Below, one piece after another: positions 55,913 to 63,198 of a DNA stretch of 64,000 bases; position 1 is the first letter of the stretch; the number at the start of each line of letters is the position of its first letter. Below the pieces are notes generated by a model that saw only the letters and a program-made list of their open reading frames with translations, made no database searches and was not told the origin of the DNA. The DNA is from Indioceanicola profundi. GTDB lineage: Bacteria; Pseudomonadota; Alphaproteobacteria; Azospirillales; Azospirillaceae. Where the stretch lies: contig NZ_CP030129.1 of NCBI RefSeq assembly GCF_003568845.1, positions 62,001 through 126,000 of the forward strand, read 5' to 3'. The position numbers were made by a program, and so were the translations under genes.

Positions 55913-57126
55913 CGTTCCCCTCCCGGCTTTCTTTCCGGCGGTCGACGTAGGCGCTCAGCAATCCGAGCGCGTACGGGGTTCGGTTTGCGGTCGGACGAAA
56001 CGGGAGTTCTGTCGTCCGGAGGCGGCGAACAGCTTGTTGCCGGCGGTTCGGCGCTGTTCGGGAGCGGGCCTGCGAGACCCGATTCCAGTCGCACATTTCC
56101 GGAGCGCCGACCGAACCCTTCCACAGGGCCGCGCGCACTACAGAAGTTAGATTCCTTGTTAGACTCTAAGTTAAGGGGACGATTTTCGGTGTCTCTGCCG
56201 AGACTTAAGGCCGGTTCGGGTTCCCGATAGCACGAGCCTCCAGTTCCCGATGGCACGATAGTCGGGGTTCCCGATAGCACGAGGCCGCCCACAGGTTTTC
56301 CACAGGCCGCCGGCTCGAAGGCGAGGAGAACCCGCCCGCCGATCTCGACTTCCAGGAACAGCGTATATCCTGGCAGTGGCTGACGGCGGATGATGTCGCG
56401 CAGCTCGAAGGCAAAGCGCTTGAAGGGCGAAAGGCTTCCCGATTTCAGGTGGAGATGACGGAGGTCGAAGCGCCAGCCAGCCCGCTGTCTGCCGCCATGC
56501 TTGCGCACGAGACGATAGAGCCAGCGGTCGAGGCCGCCGGTGAGCCGGAAATAGGCCCGGTCGATCGTCAACACGAGCGCGTCGTCAAGGACGGCCCGAT
56601 AGAACCAGTCAGGTGCGATCAGCTCAATACCGGCGGCGTTCCCGCGTCCGTCAGTCCGCTCGGTCCACTCGTTGATCCAGGAGAAGCGGTGCATGCGCCG
56701 CTCGGCCGGCTGACGGATGGATGTCGCGATGGTGGTGGACTGCAACCGGTCGAGCGCAGCCTTGAGGCGCTGATAATCGCGCGCACCGACGCCTCTCCCG
56801 ATGAAGGTGAGGATCTCGTAGGGTGTCGCCGCCATCAGGCGGGACGTCCGCAGGCCGGCGTCCCGCGCTTCGACGATCTGGCTCGCGGCCCAGATCAGGA
56901 TGTCGGCGTCCCAGATGGTCGCCATCCCGTGCTCGGGCACGGCCTCGACGCGGATGGTGACGTCGCCGGACCGGAAGTCGATCGGTGCGGTCCGGTGCGA
57001 CTTGGAGAGGCTGAAGAAGGGATAGGCCATGAGGTCCTGCGCGTCTCGGGGCGCGAGATCGCCGGGAAGCGCGTGGAACAGCTCGAGCTGGTCGCGCTCG
57101 GATGTCAGGCGACGTCGTGCCGGCAT
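55909..57126 (-). CDS. repA: Replication initiator RepA (RPA family)
   Basis: A 405-residue replication initiator of the RPA type, with the conserved N-terminal stretch starting RDAQDLMAYPFFSLSK and the segment beginning ATIWDADILIWAASQI. The C-terminal third is low-complexity, and its DNA carries three iteron-like repeats, a DnaA box and an AT-rich stretch. A replicating intermediate would explain repA/parA on an ICE; a plasmid is the alternative. Confidence 0.9.
   Translation of the reverse strand: MPARRRLTSERDQLELFHALPGDLAPRDAQDLMAYPFFSLSKSHRTAPIDFRSGDVTIRVEAVPEHGMATIWDADILIWAASQIVEARDAGLRTSRLMAATPYEILTFIGRGVGARDYQRLKAALDRLQSTTIATSIRQPAERRMHRFSWINEWTERTDGRGNAAGIELIAPDWFYRAVLDDALVLTIDRAYFRLTGGLDRWLYRLVRKHGGRQRAGWRFDLRHLHLKSGSLSPFKRFAFELRDIIRRQPLPGYTLFLEVEIGGRVLLAFEPAACGKPVGGLVLSGTPTIVPSGTGGSCYREPEPALSLGRDTENRPLNLESNKESNFCSARGPVEGFGRRSGNVRLESGLAGPLPNSAEPPATSCSPPPDDRTPVSSDRKPNPVRARIAERLRRPPERKPGGER
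56143..56190. other. AT-rich stretch inside repA, candidate unwinding element
   Basis: A local AT-rich stretch (GAAGTTAGATTCCTTGTTAG and onward to GATTTTCGG) in a region of high GC, with the direct repeat TTAGA-TTCC / TTAGA-CTCT. It lies next to the iterons and DnaA box, as in a replication origin. Confidence 0.5.
56221..56282. repeat. Three iteron-like direct repeats inside repA
   Basis: TTCCCGATAGCACGA at 56221-56235, TTCCCGATGGCACGA at 56244-56258 and TTCCCGATAGCACGA at 56268-56282: 15-bp repeats starting 23 and 24 bp apart, about two helical turns, in the coding sequence of repA. Probable RepA binding sites. Confidence 0.78.
56296..56304 (+). promoter_or_regulatory. DnaA box
   Basis: TTTTCCACA fits the consensus TTWTNCACA. 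It lies 14 bp from the last iteron, inside repA, and completes a candidate origin with the AT-rich tract at 56143-56190. Confidence 0.55.
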
Positions 57127-57147
57127 TGTGAAAGCCGTCCGCGACGA

Positions 57148-57432
57148 TCAGCGGCCGGCTCGACCGGCATGGGCCGGCGGCAAACCCTCGTGGCGCTTGG
57201 CGGGGAGCACGGTGCCGCGGCCGGGGTCGGCAGTGGAGCTCTTGGCGCCGAGATCGGCCCAGGACTGGAGGTCCTCGAGCGAATAGACGACGCGGCCGCC
57301 GAGCTTGCGATAGGCGGGGCCGGTCCCGTAGGTGCGATGCTTCTCGAGGGTCCGTCCGGACAGGCCGAGGAAGCGGGCAGCTTCTGGGGTTCTGAGAAAG
57401 CGCGGCGGCAAGCCGGCTGGAGTGGCGGACAT
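57148..57432 (-). CDS. AlpA/excisionase-like MerR-type HTH protein (RdfS-like)
   Basis: A 94-residue protein with a winged helix of the AlpA/excisionase type: RTPEAARFLGLSGRTLEKHR, then PAYRKLGGRVVYSLEDLQSWAD. GGAGG precedes the ATG. Next to the fseA-like gene it probably is the recombination directionality factor, like RdfS of ICEMlSym(R7A), and may also control repA downstream. Confidence 0.83.
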   Translation of the reverse strand: MSATPAGLPPRFLRTPEAARFLGLSGRTLEKHRTYGTGPAYRKLGGRVVYSLEDLQSWADLGAKSSTADPGRGTVLPAKRHEGLPPAHAGRAGR

Positions 57433-57573
57433 GATCGGGCCTCCGTGGGTTCCGTTCGCATCGCCGAAGGTCGACGGCGAACGAGGGCCACGATGGCGAA
57501 GGGCGGCCGCGAGGGGGGATGGCGAAGACGGGGGTCAGAAAAACGCACCCCCGTCGGAGACTCAGGTGCAGCG

Positions 57574-58345
57574 TCAGGGTCGGCGTCGGTGGCGCAGGAG
57601 CTGGCGGTAGCCGCCGTCGATCATCCTGTTCCCGTCGCGGACGAGGCGGATCGTGGCGTCCCGCAGGGCGGAGCTCTTCCAGGGATCGGAGGCGACGCGG
57701 CCCCGGCCGTACATGACTTCGGCGATCTCGCGATAGGTCGCGCCGGCGGTGCGCCCGTCGACCGCTTGGAGCATGTGCTTGAGACGGCGACGCCGCTGCG
57801 TCGTTAGGCGGGTGTCCGGCGGCGCGGGCGGGCGGTCCAGGCCGTGCACCAGGCGAGCGAGGGCTTCCAGCCGGTCGGGCGCATCGGCGTCGAGCGGCAG
57901 GAGCGCGGCGAGCGGCTGGCCGGGCCGAGCATCGCCCACCACCAGCACGTGGATGGCGGCGGAGCCGGCGCCATGTACGATGTGCAGGCCCTCGTCGCCG
58001 AGGCGAGCAGTGACGGGATCGAGGTCAGCCGGCGAGGTGGGGACAATCCCGGAAAGCGTCGGTGTGGCGGTGAGCATCACCGTCCCAGGATCGGCTTCGG
58101 GCGCCCAGAACACAGGCGTCTCGGTCGCATCGAATGTCGGGCGGACAGGGAAATCGAAGCCCCCAGCGCAGCCGCGCCAAGTTCATCAGGCGTTCGCGAT
58201 CGTCGGGCCGCCTTTCGATCTCTGCGTAGTCGTTCTGGTAGGCGGCGTTGCGACGCAGCCACTCCCAGGCGAGATCCGATGGGATGAGGTCGTTCATGTA
58301 GTCGTAGGCCGAGGACGATCGCCAGCGGGACGTGTCAGGCTTCAT
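57574..58345 (-). CDS. FseA-like DUF6499-DUF2285 excision activator in two frames
   Basis: The 5' frame (from ATG 58345, MKPDTSRWRSSSAYDYMNDL) gives the DUF6499 part up to WGLRFP; the 3' frame gives VRPTFDATETPVFWAPEADP and a DUF2285 domain ending at 57574 (RRRRLKHMLQAVDGRTAGATYREIAE split across the core). The two join by a +1 step at TTT CCC TGT (CCC at 58150-58148, skipping T at 58147), giving 256 residues. In ICEMlSym(R7A), FseA is made in the same way from two overlapping genes by +1 frameshifting, and it activates rdfS. A mutation or sequencing error in the C5 run at 58160-58164 is the alternative. Confidence 0.72.
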
Positions 58346-58473
58346 CAGCGTCTCCAGGCTCGCATGGGTCGTTCACACTCAGGCTGATACGATTCCCATT
58401 GGAGACGGCTCGTGGAAGTCCCGGCCGGCGCAACACACGTTGCAGCGGCTGCACCTCTGTCGCGGAGGCTAAA

Positions 58474-58737
58474 CTAGTGGCGCCCCTCTTTGACCAGATG
58501 GCGGTACCCGTGCGCGCTCATCCAGCGGGCGCGGGCGAGATGGGTATCGTGGACGAGGCGGGCGCGCTCGGGCTCACGATCGGGATCGAGTCCGAAGAGG
58601 ATCGAGACAGCTTCCTGCCAGTCGGCGCCGTCCGCCTCGGCATCGAGGAGGCGAATGTAGGTGACCATCTGTCGCCGGTCGTAATCGGTGAGCGTCGGGC
58701 TGTCCGGCGGGCAGTCCATGAAGTCACGTTGCGTCAT
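58474..58737 (-). CDS. DUF2285-like small protein (QseM-like antiactivator)
   Basis: An 87-residue protein with the pattern LTDYDRRQMVTYIRLLDAEA, DREPERARLVHDTHLARARWM and HGYRHL, as in small DNA-binding/DUF2285-type proteins of ICEs. In ICEMlSym(R7A) a protein of this size and family, QseM, binds and blocks TraR and FseA. It is 128 bp upstream of the fseA-like gene on the same strand. AGAGGG precedes the start. Confidence 0.72.
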   Translation of the reverse strand: MTQRDFMDCPPDSPTLTDYDRRQMVTYIRLLDAEADGADWQEAVSILFGLDPDREPERARLVHDTHLARARWMSAHGYRHLVKEGRH

Positions 58738-58863
58738 GCAAGCCCTCTAAGTTGCACTAGGCCCCGGTAGTGATTGCTTAGCCATGTCGCCCCTGCACCG
58801 GGACGAATGAGCGTCTCCGGATCAGTCTCGGGCGAAGGATCGCTCAACGCCGCGCATTTGGCG

Positions 58864-59115
58864 TCAAGGCATCGTGCTATCGGCGGAATACCGGACAATC
58901 ATCACTCCCTCGCCGCGGTCGGAGGTAAGCAGGACGATGCCGGCCGCTTCGAGAGCCCTGCGCACCTGATCGCGCGTCGATTCATGCACCTTGAGATCGT
59001 TCTCGGACTCAAGGCGCTTGAGCGCGGTCAGCGATACGAGGGCCTTGTCAGCGAGCGTCTCCTGATTCCAACCCAGCAACGCGCGCGCGGCCCGTGTCTG
59101 TCGGGCGGTGATCAT
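58864..59115 (-). CDS. XRE-family regulator (QseC-like)
   Basis: An 83-residue helix-turn-helix protein (TARQTRAARALLGWNQETLA, ALVSLTALKRLE) with a short C-terminal strand region (GIVLLTSDRGEGVMIVRYS). Proteins of this kind control qseM in related ICEs. It lies 126 bp upstream of the QseM-like gene. Binding sites could not be fixed. Confidence 0.83.
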   Translation of the reverse strand: MITARQTRAARALLGWNQETLADKALVSLTALKRLESENDLKVHESTRDQVRRALEAAGIVLLTSDRGEGVMIVRYSADSTMP

Positions 59116-59303
59116 GCATGATCACCTCCTACGGACACAGACGCACGTGCCACGAATACGACTGAAATAGTCGTTCTTGCTAAGCCGTGCCAGCGCAAAT
59201 CGCGCGTAGCGTCTCTGTCTCGCCAGGGCGGAGGTGGCCTGTTCCGGTCGCCGAGGAGCTGGCCCCGCCCGGTCTGGACCGGGCGGGGCATGGATCAGGC
59301 GGC

Positions 59304-59636
59304 TCAGTCGCCGTTGCGGCGGCTGGGGCGGGACCAGATGAGGCTGTAACTCTCCTCGCCTTCGATGACGGTGTCGTCGAACAGGTTGGCGTAGATCGGA
59401 GCGGTGAAGCTCGGATCGTCGAGCTTGAGGCTCAGATAGTCGCGGCCCTCGTTCGAGCGCTTGGACCAGGCGGCGCCGATCTCGGCGCGGCCGACGAAGA
59501 CCCGGTGGCTGGGGGCGTTGCCGTTGGTCGAGCCCTCTTCGGGGACGATGCGGACGTTCTTGGTCTGGACGCTGAGGGTGACGATCTCGCCGGTGAACTC
59601 GTTGCCGGACTTCTTGAAGGTGCCGATGGTCGCCAT
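59304..59636 (-). CDS. DUF736 protein (second copy)
   Basis: A 110-residue DUF736 protein, MATIGTFKKSGNEFTGEIVTL at the start and SYSLIWSRPSRRNGD at the end. It aligns with the copy at 53583-53921 over its whole length but is clearly diverged. AAGGAG precedes the ATG. The 437 bp after its start (59637-60073) contain no gene that I can support; a 60-codon reading frame at 59741-59923 has no ribosome binding site. Confidence 0.88.
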   Translation of the reverse strand: MATIGTFKKSGNEFTGEIVTLSVQTKNVRIVPEEGSTNGNAPSHRVFVGRAEIGAAWSKRSNEGRDYLSLKLDDPSFTAPIYANLFDDTVIEGEESYSLIWSRPSRRNGD

Positions 59637-60073
59637 TGTCGTTCTCCTTGATCTCTGCTCCGAGCCCGCACCATTGCGGCCTCGATGGCGATCGGCGGGC
59701 CGAAGGCGATCGACGGCGCACCCGCTTGCGGGCCGGAGCGTCAGCGGAGGATGGCGCGAGAGCGACTTTCTTGGCTCGCGAGGAATGGGCGCGCAGCGCT
59801 CAGGGGAAGAAAGTCGATCGGCGCCGTTGCGGCATAGGCGATCGAGGCGCAGCCGACTTTCGGCCAGATCAGCCCATTGAGAGGCAGTTTGTAGCGGGCG
59901 ATCGGCAAGGGGACGAAGGACATGGCGACTGATGCTTTTCAGATTGCCGGGCACTGCTCCACAGCGTTCAAGCGCAACCCGATCCGTTCGCCGACGCATC
60001 CGAACTGGGCGGCAGGCGAGCGTGCGTACGCGTTGCGGAGGGCCGCAACAAGGGACGTTTCCGCGCGGTCAGC

Positions 60074-60430
60074 TTAACCATCGCCTTCATAGTTCGAGCA
60101 CTGATCTACCGCCTGCGCCGTATCGGTCAGCAGTTCCCCGGCAAGTTTCAGCAGTTGATCAATGCGCGGGTCGGAGAGCCGATAGTGGACAAAGCGTCCG
60201 CGCTGCTCGCCCGTCACCAAGCCGCATTCGCTCAGGCAGCGCAGATGATTCGAGACATTCGATTGGGACAGCGCGGTCGCTGCAACGATCTCCCCTACCG
60301 TCAGCCCGCGACTGCATAGGGCCTTGAGGATCGAAAGCCGCGACGGGTCCGCCAGCCCCCGGAACAGCTTTGCATGCAGTTCGACGGCGCTGGTGTGGCT
60401 TAGCAGCGGGGAAACGGCTCTGGTGGACAT
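60074..60430 (-). CDS. ArsR/SmtB-family metal sensor (CmtR-type)
   Basis: A 118-residue winged-helix repressor. The recognition helix region SQSNVSNHLRCLSECGLV carries C65 and C69 with the x3 spacing used by CmtR for Cd(II)/Pb(II), and a third C111 near the C-terminus (DQCSNYE). It is divergent from the HMA-CDF transporter. A perfect 8-8-8 palindrome (60427-60450) covers its start codon and the promoter of the transporter. An ATG at 60487 is an alternative start but would overlap the transporter gene. Confidence 0.88.
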   Translation of the reverse strand: MSTRAVSPLLSHTSAVELHAKLFRGLADPSRLSILKALCSRGLTVGEIVAATALSQSNVSNHLRCLSECGLVTGEQRGRFVHYRLSDPRIDQLLKLAGELLTDTAQAVDQCSNYEGDG

Positions 60431-60451
60431 ATCAGCGACCAATGATATGTT
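60424..60451 (+). promoter_or_regulatory. Promoter and palindromic operator of the HMA-CDF transporter
   Basis: ACATATCA (60427-60434), 8 bp, TGATATGT (60443-60450), a perfect inverted repeat. A promoter TGGACA (60424-60429), 16 bp, TATGTT (60446-60451) overlaps it, so a bound CmtR-type protein would block RNA polymerase. Confidence 0.6.
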
Positions 60452-60478
60452 GGGGTCGTATCGTCTGGAAGATGTTCG

Positions 60479-61348
60479 ATGAACCAAACAGCTTCAATAA
60501 GCGATCCCGACCCGGTGCGCTACCGCGTTACCGGGATGGACTGCCCCTCTTGCGCCGCAAAGATCGAGAAGGCGGTTCGATCGGTCGGCGCCGAGGAAGT
60601 GAAGGTCTCGACCGCAACGCAAGTCATGACGCTGCATGTCTCCGATCCGGCCGCACAACTGCCGGAAGTGGAGCGCGCCGTGACTGGGATCGGCTACCGG
60701 CTGGACCGCATGGGCGGCCCCAATGTCGATCACGAAGGCGACATCGACGATCTTCCGAAGGACATAGCCCACGCCACCCAGGCCTATCGGCGGGCGCTGT
60801 GGATTGTGATCCTGCTGAACGTCGGCTACGGCATTATAGAGATGTTTGGCGGGTTCATCTCCGGTTCGCAGGCGCTGAAAGCAGATGCCCTCGATTTCCT
60901 CGGTGATGGCCTGATCACGTTCCTTGGGGTGCTGGCGATCAGCTGGAGCCTGGTCTGGCGGGCCCGTTCCGCATTGATCCAGGGCCTGTTCCTTGGCGCG
61001 CTCGGCCTCGGGGTCCTCGCGAATACGGCATATCGGGTGCTGGTGCAGCAGCAGCCCGAGGCCGAGCTGATGGGTCTGTTCGCGGTGATCGCGCTCGTCG
61101 TCAACGTGGTCGCGGTTCTTCCGTTGCTGCCCCACCGGACCGGCGACGCCAATGTGCGAGCAGTCTGGCTGTTTTCGCGCAACGACGCGATCGGCAACGC
61201 CGCCGTCGTTGTCGCGGCGGGTCTGGTCGCCTGGAGCGGCACGGCGTGGCCCGACCTCGTTGTGGCGGCGGTGATCGCCGGGCTGTTCCTGCAATCCTCG
61301 TGGTCGATCATCCGCGATGCGAGAGCCGATCTGGAAGCGAGCGCATGA
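60479..61348 (+). CDS. CDF-type cation transporter with N-terminal HMA domain
   Basis: A 289-residue protein: an HMA domain with the metal motif GMDCPSCAAKIEKAV (19-33), then six membrane helices of the cation diffusion facilitator type with paired Asp residues in ALKADALDFLGDG and in FSRNDAIGNAAVVV. It should export zinc, cadmium or lead, controlled by the CmtR-type protein. The stop overlaps the lspA start by four bases. Confidence 0.88.
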   Translation: MNQTASISDPDPVRYRVTGMDCPSCAAKIEKAVRSVGAEEVKVSTATQVMTLHVSDPAAQLPEVERAVTGIGYRLDRMGGPNVDHEGDIDDLPKDIAHATQAYRRALWIVILLNVGYGIIEMFGGFISGSQALKADALDFLGDGLITFLGVLAISWSLVWRARSALIQGLFLGALGLGVLANTAYRVLVQQQPEAELMGLFAVIALVVNVVAVLPLLPHRTGDANVRAVWLFSRNDAIGNAAVVVAAGLVAWSGTAWPDLVVAAVIAGLFLQSSWSIIRDARADLEASA

Positions 61349-61821
61349 ACGGTCGCTTGCTGGGAGTAGTCTGCGCCGCTACGGCGCTTGTTCTCGATCA
61401 GGGCAGCAAGGCGCTTGCTCTGGACTCACCGCGGCTCGCGGGCGGCGTGGAGATCCTGCCGGTCCTGAACCTCGTTCTCGTCCGCAACGATGGTGTCAGC
61501 TTCGGAATGCTCGGCGGGGTCGTGCCTTGGTGGGGTCTGGTCCTGCTTGCCGCTGCGATCGTGACATGGCTTTCGGTCTGGCTGTGGCGCTCGCAAAGCC
61601 GGGTGATCAGCGCGGCGCTTGGGCTGGTCATCGGCGGTGCTCTCGGCAATGTGGTTGATCGCGTACGCTTCCACGCCGTCACCGATCTTCTCGATTTCCA
61701 TCTCGGAGCCTACCACTGGCCCGCCTTCAACCTTGCCGACGTCGCGGTGGTCTGCGGCGCGGCAATGCTGGTGCTGGACGGCTTTCGCGCGAAGGAAGAG
61801 CGAGGGCCTGCGAAAGCTTAA
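61345..61821 (+). CDS. lspA: Lipoprotein signal peptidase LspA (accessory copy)
   Basis: A 158-residue, four-helix membrane aspartic peptidase. Catalytic Asp residues are D105 in GNVVDRVRF and D132 in FNLADVAVV; the family NDGVSFGM is also present. Coupled lspA copies are common next to Cd/Pb efflux genes. ATGA overlap with the transporter gene supports co-translation. Confidence 0.93.
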   Translation: MNGRLLGVVCAATALVLDQGSKALALDSPRLAGGVEILPVLNLVLVRNDGVSFGMLGGVVPWWGLVLLAAAIVTWLSVWLWRSQSRVISAALGLVIGGALGNVVDRVRFHAVTDLLDFHLGAYHWPAFNLADVAVVCGAAMLVLDGFRAKEERGPAKA

Positions 61822-61944
61822 GGGGGATGGAGGCGCAAGCAACGGTCTGCCTGCAGTGGGCGCACCGTCGGTCACTGGGAATGAGTCTGTGTCCGAGGAG
61901 CGGCCGTACTCAATGAATTCGCCAGACTGCCTGAGAGATTGATC

Positions 61945-63198
61945 GTGACCATTATTCCGCGCGATGAGAGTTTCGATAGCACCCTTGCCTTGTTCCTGGA
62001 CCCATACGGCTTCATCTCGAAGAGGTGCCGCCGATACGGGGCCGATCTCTTCCTCGCGCGAATCCTGCTCCGCAAAACGATCTGCATGACCGGTCCCGAG
62101 GCGGCCGAACTGTTCTATCGGCCGGATCTGTTCGTCCGGCGCGGCGCCATGCCAGGACGGATACAGAAGACCCTTCTCGGCCGGGGCGGCGTCCAGGGGC
62201 TGGACGACGAAGTGCATCGGCACCGCAAGCAGATGTTCATGTCGCTCATGGCGCCCGAGCGGATCGATCATTTGCGAGAGCTGGTCGACGGCCTGTGGCG
62301 CGTCTACGCTCAAAAATGGGCAACGATGGACCGGGTCGTCCTTTATGATGAGGTGCAAGAGCTGCTGACGAAAGCCGTTTGCGCATGGGCCGGCGTTCCA
62401 CTGCCTGAGCCGGAGGTGAGTCGGCGCACCGCACAGCTCACGGCGCTGTTCGACGACGCGGGGGCGATCGGACCGAGGCACTGGTGGTCGCGCCTGTCCC
62501 GCATGCGCTCGGAACGGTGGATCGAGGACGTCATAGAGCAGGTTCGTGCCGGCCGCCTGAACCCGCCAGAAAAAAGCGCGGCGCTTGTAGTCGCCACGTG
62601 GCGGGACTTGGACAACGCGCTGTTGAGCCCACGCGTCGCCGCGGTGGAACTGCTGAACATATTGCGGCCGACCGTCGCCGTCTCCGTTTTCATCACATTT
62701 GCCGCGCACGCTCTGCATCGTTTTCCGGCCTGTCGCCAGGAGCTTCGGACCGACGATGAGAGTTTGGAGTTCTTCGTGCAGGAGGTCCGGCGTTTCTATC
62801 CGTTCTTTCCCGCGGTGATGGCGCGCGCAAGGCGTGATTTCGACTGGAACGGGTATCAGTTTCCGAGGGGACGGCGCGTGATGCTCGACCTCTACGGCAC
62901 CAATCGCGATCCGCGAGCCTGGGACTCGCCGGAGGAGTTCCGGCCGGAGCGCTTTCGGAATTGGGATGGCAGTCCCTTCAATTTCATTCCGCAGGGAGGC
63001 GGCGACCACGACCTGAACCACCGCTGCCCCGGCGAGTGGATCACGATCGAGCTTATGAAGGTGTCCTGTAAATTTCTCGCGGCGAAGATCGATTACGACG
63101 TGCCGAAGCAGGATCTGCAGATCGATGCAACGAGACTGCCGGCCCTGCCAGAGAGCCGGTTCGTGATGAGCAACGTCAGACCCCGGAGGGAGTCGTGA
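61945..63198 (+). CDS. Cytochrome P450, CYP152-type fatty-acid peroxygenase
   Basis: A P450 of 417 residues that uses hydrogen peroxide to hydroxylate or decarboxylate fatty acids. The CYP152 signature EVRRFYPFFPAVMAR supplies the Arg-Pro pair for substrate carboxylate binding, and the heme loop reads GGGDHDLNHRCPGEW with the proximal Cys. The start is probably GTG 61945; a TTG at 61939 is possible. Its stop overlaps the exchanger start (GTGA), an unusual pairing. Confidence 0.88.
   Translation: MTIIPRDESFDSTLALFLDPYGFISKRCRRYGADLFLARILLRKTICMTGPEAAELFYRPDLFVRRGAMPGRIQKTLLGRGGVQGLDDEVHRHRKQMFMSLMAPERIDHLRELVDGLWRVYAQKWATMDRVVLYDEVQELLTKAVCAWAGVPLPEPEVSRRTAQLTALFDDAGAIGPRHWWSRLSRMRSERWIEDVIEQVRAGRLNPPEKSAALVVATWRDLDNALLSPRVAAVELLNILRPTVAVSVFITFAAHALHRFPACRQELRTDDESLEFFVQEVRRFYPFFPAVMARARRDFDWNGYQFPRGRRVMLDLYGTNRDPRAWDSPEEFRPERFRNWDGSPFNFIPQGGGDHDLNHRCPGEWITIELMKVSCKFLAAKIDYDVPKQDLQIDATRLPALPESRFVMSNVRPRRES

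Noticed and set aside
59741-59923. 60-codon minus-strand frame in the gap after the second DUF736 gene
   Set aside because: No ribosome binding site and no family recognised; too little support to call a gene.
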